A DNA stretch of 5,179 nt from CAITSH01 sp964385505 (GTDB lineage Bacteria > Pseudomonadota > Gammaproteobacteria > Burkholderiales > SG8-39). The notes under the pieces are model-generated. The model made no database searches. It worked only from the letters and a program-made list of their open reading frames with translations, and was not told the origin of the DNA. Shown in pieces: positions 1 through 4,358 of this stretch (positions are counted from its first letter, which is position 1; each line of letters opens with the position of its first letter). The stretch covers positions 1 to 5,179 of the forward strand of contig CAYLPI010000234.1 in the NCBI GenBank assembly GCA_964385505.1, read 5' to 3'. The position numbers were made by a program, and so were the translations under genes.

Positions 1-894
1 GAGGCCATCGGCTCCTCCGGAACAGCCAAATCGCTGGCCGGCATACTGCAGGCCAACGGCTGGACGGAGCAGGGCATCACGCTCGACGGACTCGACAAGC
101 TGCGCACGCAGTTGCTGCGCGCGGGCGACATTGCGCACATCGACATTGCCGGCGTGCGCGGCGACCGCGGCGAAATACTGCCCGGCGGCTGCGCCATCAT
201 GTGGGCGGTGTTTTCAGAATTGGGCATCGAGCAGATGGCGCTGTCAGAGGGCGCGCTGCGCCAGGGCGTGCTCTACGACATGATAGGCCGCATCCAGCAC
301 CAGGACATGCGCGAGGTGACGGTGGGCCAGTTCATGCGCCGCTACCATGTCGATGCGGCGCAGGCCGCACGCGTGGGCGGGCTGGCGCGGCAACTGCAAA
401 GCGGACTTGCTGCGGGCGCAGAGCCGCCGCCCGAGGCCGATACGATGGTGCTCGGGTGGGCTGCGGCGCTGCACGAGATCGGCGTGTCGATCGCGCACAC
501 CGGTTACCACAAGCACTCGGCATATGTGCTGTCCAACGCCGACATGCCGGGGTTTTCGCAAATGGAGCAGTCGCGCCTGGCACGCGTGGTGCTGGCGCAC
601 CGCGGCAAGCTGGCGAAGCTCGAGGGCCTTGCGCCCGGCTCGGCCGACTGGAACCTGATTTTCTGCCTGCGTACCGCAGTATTGTTTTATCGCAGCCGCA
701 CCGAGCGCGCGCTGCCGACCCTGGTGTGCCGTGCCACCGGCGCCGGCTACCAGTTGGCGTTGCCGCAGGGCTGGCTTGACGAGCACCCGCTCACTGCCGC
801 CGCGCTCGATGCCGAGATGGACGAATGGCGCGGTCTCGGCCTGCGCTTTGAATTGAAGGAATCTTCCGCAGAAAAACTGCGCGCAGCCGGCTAG
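1..894 (+). CDS. ppx: Exopolyphosphatase (Ppx/GppA family), 3' part only
   Basis: The reading frame is open from base 1 to a TAG at 892-894, giving 297 residues without a start, so about 200 N-terminal residues of a roughly 500-residue family protein lie outside the window. Ppx removes terminal phosphates from polyphosphate; GppA homologues act on pppGpp. The visible part opens with AIGSSGTA, matching the phosphate-loop-like segment of the second actin-fold domain. It continues with GDRGEILPGGCAI and SEGALRQGVLYDMIGR, both characteristic of the family. The C-terminal half carries the HD-like helical domain, with LHEIG and HKHSAYVLSNADMPGF. Telling Ppx from GppA by eye is uncertain; Ppx is preferred on length and on the HD-like region. 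The gene converges on the sixA-like gene. No convincing plus-strand U-tract terminator follows, only the stem-loops listed separately. Confidence 0.93.
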   Translation, partial: EAIGSSGTAKSLAGILQANGWTEQGITLDGLDKLRTQLLRAGDIAHIDIAGVRGDRGEILPGGCAIMWAVFSELGIEQMALSEGALRQGVLYDMIGRIQHQDMREVTVGQFMRRYHVDAAQAARVGGLARQLQSGLAAGAEPPPEADTMVLGWAAALHEIGVSIAHTGYHKHSAYVLSNADMPGFSQMEQSRLARVVLAHRGKLAKLEGLAPGSADWNLIFCLRTAVLFYRSRTERALPTLVCRATGAGYQLALPQGWLDEHPLTAAALDAEMDEWRGLGLRFELKESSAEKLRAAG

Positions 895-904
895 CAGGGT
901 GCTG

Positions 905-925
905 AAAAAGGGAGCGATAGCCCCC
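905..925 (-). terminator. Intrinsic terminator, minus strand (probably sixA)
   Basis: Read on the minus strand, GGGGGC (925-920), loop UAUC and GCUCCC (915-910) form a 6-bp stem with one G-U pair, followed directly by UUUUU (909-905). On the plus strand the same stem has an A-C mismatch and only two T's after it, so it should work for leftward transcripts. The only leftward gene upstream of it is the sixA-like gene ending at 1126, which would give that mRNA a 3' UTR of about 200 nt. The stem is short, so efficiency is uncertain. Confidence 0.55.
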
Positions 926-1012
926 TTGGATCCACCGAACCAGAGGCTGTTAAGAGGGCTGCAAGCGGCTTGCCGCATATTCATCCTGGACAGGTATTTT
1001 TCAAAAAAGCCT

Positions 1013-1028
1013 GGCAGGTTTTCCTGCC
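1013..1028. other. Short perfect stem-loop in ppx/sixA intergenic region
   Basis: GGCAGG (1013-1018) and CCTGCC (1023-1028) pair perfectly around a TTTT loop. On the minus strand the hairpin is followed, after AGGC, by six T's (complement of the A-run 1003-1008). It could therefore be an additional weak leftward terminator ahead of the one at 905-925. The CCTGG/CAGGT sequence is an imperfect direct repeat of 985-1002. Confidence 0.4.
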
Positions 1029-1034
1029 GCTGCC

Positions 1035-1089
1035 GCGAGGCGATGGCTGGAAAAGGCCGACTGGCGGGGCTTTCCAGTCATCGCCTTGC
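1035..1089 (+). other. Long stem-loop (19 paired positions) between ppx and sixA
   Basis: Bases 1035-1053 pair with 1071-1089 without a bulge. There are 17 Watson-Crick pairs plus G1037-T1087 and G1046-T1078, which are G-U pairs in plus-strand RNA but A-C mismatches on the minus strand. The 17-nt apical part can add a small GCC/GGC helix (1056-1058 with 1063-1065). The element lies about 140 nt past the ppx stop and has no U-tract. Its length is far above that of the neighbouring hairpins. It could be an mRNA 3'-end stabiliser, a REP-like or MITE-like repeat copy, or a structured RNA; the window has no second copy to decide. Confidence 0.55.
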
Positions 1090-1093
1090 AGTC

Positions 1094-1114
1094 GGGCGGG
1101 GTCGAGCCCTGCCC
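1094..1114 (+). other. GC-rich stem-loop upstream of TCAGG repeat
   Basis: GGGCGGGG (1094-1101) pairs with CCCTGCCC (1107-1114) around the loop TCGAG. This gives 8 pairs including one G-U (G1098-T1110) in plus-strand RNA. It follows the long stem-loop by only four bases, so the two could stack. Only TT follows on the plus strand, so it is at best a poor intrinsic terminator for ppx. Confidence 0.4.
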
Positions 1115-1115
1115 T

Positions 1116-1140
1116 TCAGGTCAGGTCAGGTCAGGTCCGG
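1116..1140. repeat. Pentanucleotide tandem repeat (TCAGG)x4 plus TCCGG
   Basis: Four exact TCAGG units occupy 1116-1135 and a fifth unit with one change (TCCGG) occupies 1136-1140. On the minus strand this is CCGGA followed by four CCTGA units. It encodes the last residues (P-D-L-T) and the TGA stop of the sixA-like gene, with the remaining two units just past the stop. Because the unit is not a multiple of three, every reading frame meets a TGA within three units. Confidence 0.9.
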
Positions 1141-1578
1141 TACCATCGCCGCGCGTAGCACGGTCTGGGTTTCGCCGTCGCGCACGCGGTTGGTGAACCA
1201 CCACACCGCACCCTTTTTCAGGGTCCAGTCCGCTTCGCCGCCCGACAGCAGCAGGGCGGCCATGCGCCCGAGCAAGGGTTGGTGTCCGACCACCAGCACG
1301 GCGCCGCGCTTGTCCGGCCAGCCGGTGGCGCCTATCAGGTCGGAGACCGATGCATCCGGGGCGAGCTTGCGCACGGTCTTGAACGGCTTGTCGAGGGCGG
1401 CCGCCGTCTGTTGCGCACGCACGGCGGGGCTCACCAGCACTTCGCAGCGTGCCGGAAGGCGCATTTCCAGCCACGTCGCAATCTGGCGTGCCTGCTTTTC
1501 GCCGCGGCTTGTCAGCGCGCGGTCCAAGTCCGGATCGCCTTCTTCAGCGTCGGCGTGGCGCCACAGGATCAGGTCCAT
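1126..1578 (-). CDS. sixA: SixA-type phosphohistidine phosphatase (histidine phosphatase superfamily)
   Basis: A 150-residue protein of the branch-1 histidine phosphatase (phosphoglycerate-mutase-like) fold. The catalytic R-H pair is R7-H8 in LILWRHADAE, followed by the usual LTSRGEKQA segment (22-30). The second phosphate-binding arginine is R54 in SPAVRAQQTA, and the second catalytic histidine is H99 in VVGHQPLLG. Its length and the WRHADAE start fit the SixA subgroup, which in E. coli dephosphorylates phosphohistidine on signalling or phosphotransfer proteins; the substrate here is unknown. The ATG at 1576-1578 sits directly before the motif at the normal distance, but no strong Shine-Dalgarno sequence precedes it. 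The stop codon lies inside the TCAGG repeat. The gene is separated from the leftward exporter gene by that gene's terminator, so it is probably transcribed alone. Confidence 0.88.
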   Translation of the reverse strand: MDLILWRHADAEEGDPDLDRALTSRGEKQARQIATWLEMRLPARCEVLVSPAVRAQQTAAALDKPFKTVRKLAPDASVSDLIGATGWPDKRGAVLVVGHQPLLGRMAALLLSGGEADWTLKKGAVWWFTNRVRDGETQTVLRAAMVPDLT

Positions 1579-1647
1579 GTCAGGGTTATCTCGACGAGAA
1601 GGATGAGTCTATTCGTCCAATGTTTCAGTCATGTGATGTGCGCTGCG

Positions 1648-1676
1648 AAACAAGAGAATGCACGGCGGCGTGCATC
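1648..1676 (-). terminator. Intrinsic terminator of the manganese exporter gene
   Basis: On the minus strand AUGCACG (1675-1669) and CGUGCAU (1664-1658) pair perfectly around the loop CCGC, extendable by a G-U pair (1676/1657). A T-rich tail UCUCUUGUUU runs to about 1648. The hairpin begins in the TGA stop codon of the exporter gene itself, so the 3' UTR is minimal. The tail is interrupted by C and G, which lowers certainty about efficiency. Confidence 0.6.
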
Positions 1677-2241
1677 ATCCGGTGCCAAAGCCGGCCAGTG
1701 CGGCGATGCCCAGCGCCGCAAACAGGGCCGCAGCCACATAGCGTATGGCCTTGAAGGGTATTTTCGGCGAGGCTGCCTGCGCGATGAACACGGCCGGAAC
1801 GTCGGCGATCATCATGCCCAGCGTGGTGCCGGCCACCACCGCCCAGAGCATCTGGTACTTGGCGGCTAGGACGACCGTAGCAAGCTGGGTCTTGTCGCCG
1901 ATTTCGGCGAGGAAAAACGCCACCAGCGTGACCATGAAAACGCCGTAACGGCCAAGGGTGTCCGGCTTGTCGTCCAGGGTGTCGGGTTTGAGCGCCCAGG
2001 CTGCGATGGCAAGAAAGGACAAGCCCAGACCCCAGCGCAGCACCTCCGGCGCGACATTGGCGCTGACCCAGGCACCGGCAAGGCCGGCGAGGGCGTGATT
2101 GGCCAGAGTCGCCACGAGAATGCCGAGCACGATGGGCAGCGGTTTGCGAAAGCGCGCCGCGAGCAGCAATGCCAGCAACTGCGTTTTGTCTCCGATCTCG
2201 CCGATGGCGACGACGAGGGATGATACGAGGAAGGCTTCCAA
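1675..2241 (-). CDS. GDT1/TMEM165 (UPF0016) family manganese exporter, TTG start
   Basis: An integral membrane protein of 188 residues with the family's twofold architecture: two copies of E-x-G-D-K-T-Q, at E15-Q21 and E113-Q119, each inside a hydrophobic helix whose acidic residues bind the cation. About six hydrophobic segments are visible, split by a polar central loop (about 85-99). Bacterial members such as Vibrio MneA export Mn2+, and eukaryotic members move Mn2+/Ca2+. The TTG at 2241-2239 is chosen because it yields the family-typical start MEAFLVS, a GGAAAGAA purine stretch lies just upstream, and the length fits. The frame is open up to an ATG at 2382, but that adds 47 basic, non-family residues encoded by the riboswitch. 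A manganese riboswitch and promoter precede it and a terminator overlaps its stop. The loop contains KPDTL twice, 7 residues apart. Confidence 0.92.
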   Translation of the reverse strand: MEAFLVSSLVVAIGEIGDKTQLLALLLAARFRKPLPIVLGILVATLANHALAGLAGAWVSANVAPEVLRWGLGLSFLAIAAWALKPDTLDDKPDTLGRYGVFMVTLVAFFLAEIGDKTQLATVVLAAKYQMLWAVVAGTTLGMMIADVPAVFIAQAASPKIPFKAIRYVAAALFAALGIAALAGFGTG

Positions 2242-2268
2242 GGATTCTTTCCGGGAACGGGGCGCATT

Positions 2269-2324
2269 AAAACCAATGACATCCACCGGCCGCCCCGTCC
2301 CGGCGGGCCGCTGAATGTCAAAGG
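2269..2324 (-). terminator. Riboswitch-controlled terminator hairpin (expression platform)
   Basis: In minus-strand RNA, UGACAUUCA (2320-2312) pairs with UGGAUGUCA (2285-2277), with one U-G pair. After a G-G mismatch the stem continues as CGGCC (2310-2306) with GGCCG (2291-2287), and past a bulged C as GCC with GGC. Below the main stem, two U-U oppositions and CC/GG (2324-2323 with 2274-2273) extend it to UUUU at 2272-2269. The 5' strand UGACAU is also the 3' strand of aptamer helix P1, so aptamer closure and this hairpin exclude each other. Expected behaviour: without Mn2+ the hairpin forms and stops transcription 28 nt before the TTG start. Confidence 0.75.
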
Positions 2325-2470
2325 TCTCGCCAGGTGCTGCCTGCCGGCGCTTGCTGCGCCGGCGTGCGACTGGGCGCGCCATGATCGTTTGGAATGCTGC
2401 ATCCCCGCCGGATCAAGTCTGTTGACGCGTCCCCCTCCACGTGCGGAGGGCGGCTACTCCCCAATGACAT
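2315..2470 (-). ncRNA. yybP-ykoY manganese riboswitch aptamer
   Basis: The minus-strand RNA carries the conserved pieces of the yybP-ykoY class in order. GGGGAGUAGCC (2462-2452) lies right after the P1 strand AUGUCA (2470-2465). A CCCUCC/GGAGGG hairpin follows (2450-2445 with 2438-2433), then GUCAACAGACUUG (2427-2415) supplying the second metal-docking loop. Next comes a perfect 8-bp helix GCGCCGGC-like arm (2343-2350 with 2356-2363), and GGCGAGACC (2331-2323) before the closing P1 strand UGACAU (2320-2315). P1 is six Watson-Crick pairs, then two U-U oppositions and two G-C pairs. This class binds Mn2+ and turns on Mn exporters, which is exactly the gene that follows. The assignment rests on motif recognition, not a covariance-model search. 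Confidence 0.92.
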
Positions 2471-2481
2471 GTTGCAGGCGG

Positions 2482-2510
2482 ATTATACCCGCTCTGTGTG
2501 CCGGTTCAGG
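2482..2510 (-). promoter_or_regulatory. Promoter of the riboswitch/manganese exporter transcript
   Basis: A perfect TATAAT lies at 2487-2482 on the minus strand, preceded by a GC-rich spacer. The -35 region, about CTGAAC or CCTGAA at 2504-2510, is weak and overlaps the fur stop codon. A start about 7 nt downstream (near 2475) would place the first transcribed bases just before P1 of the aptamer, the position expected for a riboswitch leader. Read-through from fur is also possible, since no terminator is visible between them. Confidence 0.7.
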
Positions 2511-2937
2511 CGCCGGTTTTGTCGGGGCAGTCGGGCTTGATGCACTCGGCGTAAAGGTAAAGGGCGTGCTCGCGTACGGCGAAACCGCGGTCCTTGGCCA
2601 CCTTGTGCTGGCGTTTTTCGATTTCAGCGTCGTAAAACTCCTCCACCCGCCCGCACTGTATGCACACGAGGTGGTCGTGGTGGCTTTCGGCGCCGAGTTC
2701 AAACACCGCCTTGCCCGATTCAAAATGATGGCGTTGCAGCAGGCCGGCCTGCTCGAACTGCGTCAGCACGCGATAGACGGTGGCAAGTCCGGTGTCCAGG
2801 CCCTCGGCGATCAGCATCCGGTACACGTCCTCTGCCGAAAGATGGCGCACCGCGCTTTTCTCGAACAGGTCGAGAATTTTAAGGCGCGGTGCGGTGACCT
2901 TCAGGCCTATGGTTTTGAGGTCTTGTGCGTTGCTCAT
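2506..2937 (-). CDS. fur: Ferric uptake regulator Fur
   Basis: A 143-residue cytosolic metal-dependent DNA-binding repressor, close to the usual Fur length. The N-terminal winged helix includes LKVTAPRLKIL (12-22), HLSAEDVYRML (32-42) and the recognition helix region GLATVYRVLTQFE (50-62). Metal ligands expected for Fur are present: H32, E80, the H86-H87-D88-H89 cluster, E99/E100 and H124. C92-x2-C95 is the usual structural zinc pair, and a second pair, C132 and C137, sits in AECIKPDC near the C terminus. This pattern favours Fur over Zur, Mur or PerR, although the metal cannot be proven by eye. The ATG at 2935-2937 gives the standard N terminus; no clear Shine-Dalgarno sequence precedes it. 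It is divergent from bamE and followed by the manganese exporter with its own promoter. No clear Fur box was found upstream. Confidence 0.95.
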   Translation of the reverse strand: MSNAQDLKTIGLKVTAPRLKILDLFEKSAVRHLSAEDVYRMLIAEGLDTGLATVYRVLTQFEQAGLLQRHHFESGKAVFELGAESHHDHLVCIQCGRVEEFYDAEIEKRQHKVAKDRGFAVREHALYLYAECIKPDCPDKTGA

Positions 2938-2974
2938 GACGGCGGCCCGGAGAAGGTAGGGAGTGGTTTAGGCT

Positions 2975-3003
2975 ATCATATGGGCACCCGCAGGCCTTGA
3001 AAA
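2975..3003 (-). promoter_or_regulatory. Probable fur promoter
   Basis: On the minus strand TTTTCA (3003-2998) and TATGAT (2980-2975) are separated by 17 nt, a sigma70-like pair with 4/6 and 5/6 matches. Transcription would begin about 30-35 nt before the fur ATG. The site lies where fur needs a promoter and overlaps the likely bamE control sequences. Assignment is by consensus only. Confidence 0.55.
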
Positions 3004-3026
3004 CGAACCCCTTGAACAATAACAAT
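2997..3026 (+). promoter_or_regulatory. Possible bamE promoter overlapping the fur -35 region
   Basis: TTGAAA (2997-3002, 5/6 match) is followed after 18 nt by AACAAT (3021-3026, 4/6 match). The -35 overlaps the inverse fur -35 base for base, and the -10 runs into the 9-bp repeat. This would start the mRNA near 3033, about 75 nt before the preferred TTG. An alternative is TATCAT at 2974-2979, overlapping the fur -10, which lacks a good -35. Low certainty. Confidence 0.3.
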
Positions 3027-3059
3027 AGCCACAATAGCCACAATAGCCACCATAGTCAC
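3024..3059 (+). repeat. 9-bp tandem repeat (AATAGCCAC)x3 plus a variant
   Basis: AATAGCCAC occurs exactly at 3024-3032, 3033-3041 and 3042-3050, followed by CATAGTCAC at 3051-3059. The AT-rich AACAATAAC just before it looks like a decayed unit. In the bamE frame the units read Asn-Ser-His. They probably lie in the 5' UTR if translation starts at 3108. Composition is unlike the GC-rich surroundings. Confidence 0.9.
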
Positions 3060-3107
3060 CGCAGCGGCGCGTGTGCTTGCGAGCTTCGCCGCGTCCCGCC
3101 TTTTTCT

Positions 3108-3527
3108 TTGCGTCTCCCGCGTCTTGCGTGTTTCGCGTGTCTCGCGCCGCTGGCGCTGGCATTGCTGACCGGGTGCTCCGGCTTCAGGCTGCCGGATGTG
3201 CCTGTGCCGGGGTTTATCACGCCCTACCGCATGGAGATACAGCAGGGCAACTTCATCACGCAGGAGATGCTGTCGCAGTTGCGCCCGGGCATGACCCGCG
3301 ACCAGGTGCGCTTTGTGCTGGGTTCGCCGCTGATCGTCGATTTGTTTCACGCCGATCGCTGGGACTATGTGTTCCAGCGGGCGCTGGAATACAACAAGGG
3401 CTTCGAGCAGCGCCGGGTCACGGTCTTTTTCGACAAGGACAAACTCGCGCGCATTGACGGTGATGTGGTGCCGGCCGCAGCAAGCGGCGCGGCGGACGCA
3501 AAAGCCGGAGAGGCGGAAAAAAAATGA
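3108..3527 (+). CDS. bamE: Outer-membrane assembly lipoprotein BamE (SmpA/OmlA)
   Basis: BamE is a small lipoprotein of the BAM complex, anchored in the inner leaflet of the outer membrane. From the TTG at 3108 the protein is 139 residues. It has a short basic start (MRLPR), a hydrophobic stretch and the lipobox LLTGC with Cys23 (codon 3174-3176) as the lipidated residue. The mature part has the family core: PYRMEIQQGNFIT, then LRPGMTRDQVRFVLGSP, then the DRWDYVF strand and VTVFFDKDKLARIDGD. An Ala/Lys/Glu-rich tail follows. No ATG is available in frame. TTG at 2997 or 3012 would add up to 37 residues rich in Asn-Ser-His and an atypically long signal peptide, so 3108 is preferred although it lacks a clear Shine-Dalgarno sequence. 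It is divergent from fur and overlaps dapB by ATGA. Confidence 0.88.
   Translation: MRLPRLACFACLAPLALALLTGCSGFRLPDVPVPGFITPYRMEIQQGNFITQEMLSQLRPGMTRDQVRFVLGSPLIVDLFHADRWDYVFQRALEYNKGFEQRRVTVFFDKDKLARIDGDVVPAAASGAADAKAGEAEKK
3111..3146 (+). repeat. Degenerate 9-bp tandem repeat in the BamE signal peptide
   Basis: Four consecutive 9-mers, CGTCTCCCG, CGTCTTGCG, TGTTTCGCG and TGTCTCGCG, encode RLP, RLA, CFA and CLA; the next codons (PLA) continue the pattern loosely. The period equals that of the AATAGCCAC repeat 52 bp upstream, but the unit sequence differs. It forms most of the signal peptide, so copy number would change h-region length in steps of three residues. Confidence 0.65.
3517..3524 (+). 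other. A8 run with slippery heptamer at the bamE stop/dapB start
   Basis: bamE ends GAA AAA AAA TGA, so A-AAA-AAA (3518-3524) is in the zero-frame phase of a classical -1 slippery heptamer. A GGAGAGGCGG purine stretch ends one base before the A-run. A -1 shift, or a one-A insertion by transcriptional slippage, would skip the stop and continue through ATG at 3524 in the dapB frame. The purine stretch is also dapB's ribosome-binding site, which is the simpler explanation for it. Confidence 0.5.
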
Positions 3528-4330
3528 GCATGGATATCGCGATTGCCGGCGCCGGCGGGCGCATGGGTTTGACGCTTGTCAGCGCCGTGCTTGATTCGGC
3601 CGACGCGCGGCTGGCCGCCGCCATCGACATCAAAGGCGGCGCCAATGTCGGTCAGGATGCCGGCGCCCTGCTCGGCAAGGTCACCGGCGTCGCCGTCAGC
3701 GACGATATCGGCGCGCTTTCACGCGCGGATTGCCTGATTGATTTCACCCGACCCGAGGGCACGCTCGTACACCTCGATGCCTGCGTCAAGGCTGGCGTCA
3801 AGATGGTCATCGGCACCACCGGTTTTGACGAGCCGGGCAAGGCACGCATCGCCGCGGCGGCAAAAAAAATCCCCATCGTCTTCGCGCCAAACATGGCGAT
3901 CGGGGTCAACGCGACTTTCCGGCTGGCCGAAGTGGCGGCGCAGATACTGGGCGATGATTTTGACGTCGAGATCATCGAGACCCACCACCGGCACAAGGTC
4001 GATGCACCCTCGGGCACGGCGATCCGCCTCGGCGAAGTGGTGGCCGGCGCGCTCGGGCGTGAACTCAAGGACTGCGCCGTCTATGGCCGTGAAGGACTGA
4101 CCGGCGAGCGGGATCGCAAGTCGATTGCATTCCACAGCCTGCGCGGCGGCGACATTGTCGGCGACCATACCGTGGTGTTCGCCGGCATTGGCGAGCGCGT
4201 GGAGATCACGGTGAAATCACAAAGCCGCGCCACCTACGCGATTGGCGCCCTGCGTGCGGCCCTGTTTCTAAACGACAAATCCACCGGGCTTTACGACATG
4301 CAGGACGTGCTGGGGCTGCGCCCGCGCTGA
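3524..4330 (+). CDS. dapB: 4-hydroxy-tetrahydrodipicolinate reductase DapB
   Basis: A 268-residue cytosolic enzyme of normal family length. It reduces the dehydrated HTPA product using NAD(P)H to tetrahydrodipicolinate in the diaminopimelate/lysine pathway. The N-terminal Rossmann fold has GAGGRMG at 9-15, with D35 at the end of the second strand where the coenzyme ribose is read, and GTTG at 97-100. The substrate domain carries THHRHKVDAPSGTA, with the catalytic His/Lys pair in H154-x3-K158 and substrate-phase residues S163-G164-T165. HSLRGGDIVGDH and the C-terminal GLYDMQDVLGL complete the family signature. ATG 3524 overlaps the bamE TGA (ATGA) and has AGGCGG seven bases upstream. A second ATG at 3530 is possible but spaced worse. 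Overlap implies co-transcription and translational coupling with bamE. Confidence 0.97.
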   Translation: MSMDIAIAGAGGRMGLTLVSAVLDSADARLAAAIDIKGGANVGQDAGALLGKVTGVAVSDDIGALSRADCLIDFTRPEGTLVHLDACVKAGVKMVIGTTGFDEPGKARIAAAAKKIPIVFAPNMAIGVNATFRLAEVAAQILGDDFDVEIIETHHRHKVDAPSGTAIRLGEVVAGALGRELKDCAVYGREGLTGERDRKSIAFHSLRGGDIVGDHTVVFAGIGERVEITVKSQSRATYAIGALRAALFLNDKSTGLYDMQDVLGLRPR

Positions 4331-4358
4331 GCGCACGGGCATTGTCCGAACGCCGCAT

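Noticed and set aside
961..975. GCAAGC/GCTTGC inverted repeat as an operator
   Set aside because: The arms are separated by one base and lie in a convergent 3' region without a promoter; only a four-pair hairpin is possible.
244..984. Minus-strand open frame of 246 codons opposite ppx
   Set aside because: It lies entirely opposite a well-recognised Ppx sequence and is explained by high GC content. The product shows no family signature.
895..1115. Insertion-sequence remnant or transposon end between ppx and sixA
   Set aside because: Several inverted repeats occur but there is no transposase fragment, no matched terminal inverted repeats flanking the block and no target-site duplication that could be seen.
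899..1606. Plus-strand open frame of 235 codons over the intergenic region and sixA
   Set aside because: It is antisense to the sixA-like gene, which has clear catalytic motifs. The translation is low-complexity Arg/Ser-rich with no recognisable domain.
2938..2996. Fur box (autoregulation) upstream of fur
   Set aside because: No stretch resembling GATAATGATAATCATTATC or three consecutive GATAAT-like hexamers was found.
2389..3000. Plus-strand open frame of 203 codons opposite fur
   Set aside because: Fur on the minus strand accounts for the sequence, including all metal ligands.
3024..3059. CRISPR-like direct repeats
   Set aside because: Units are 9 bp and directly adjacent with no spacers; it is a simple tandem repeat.
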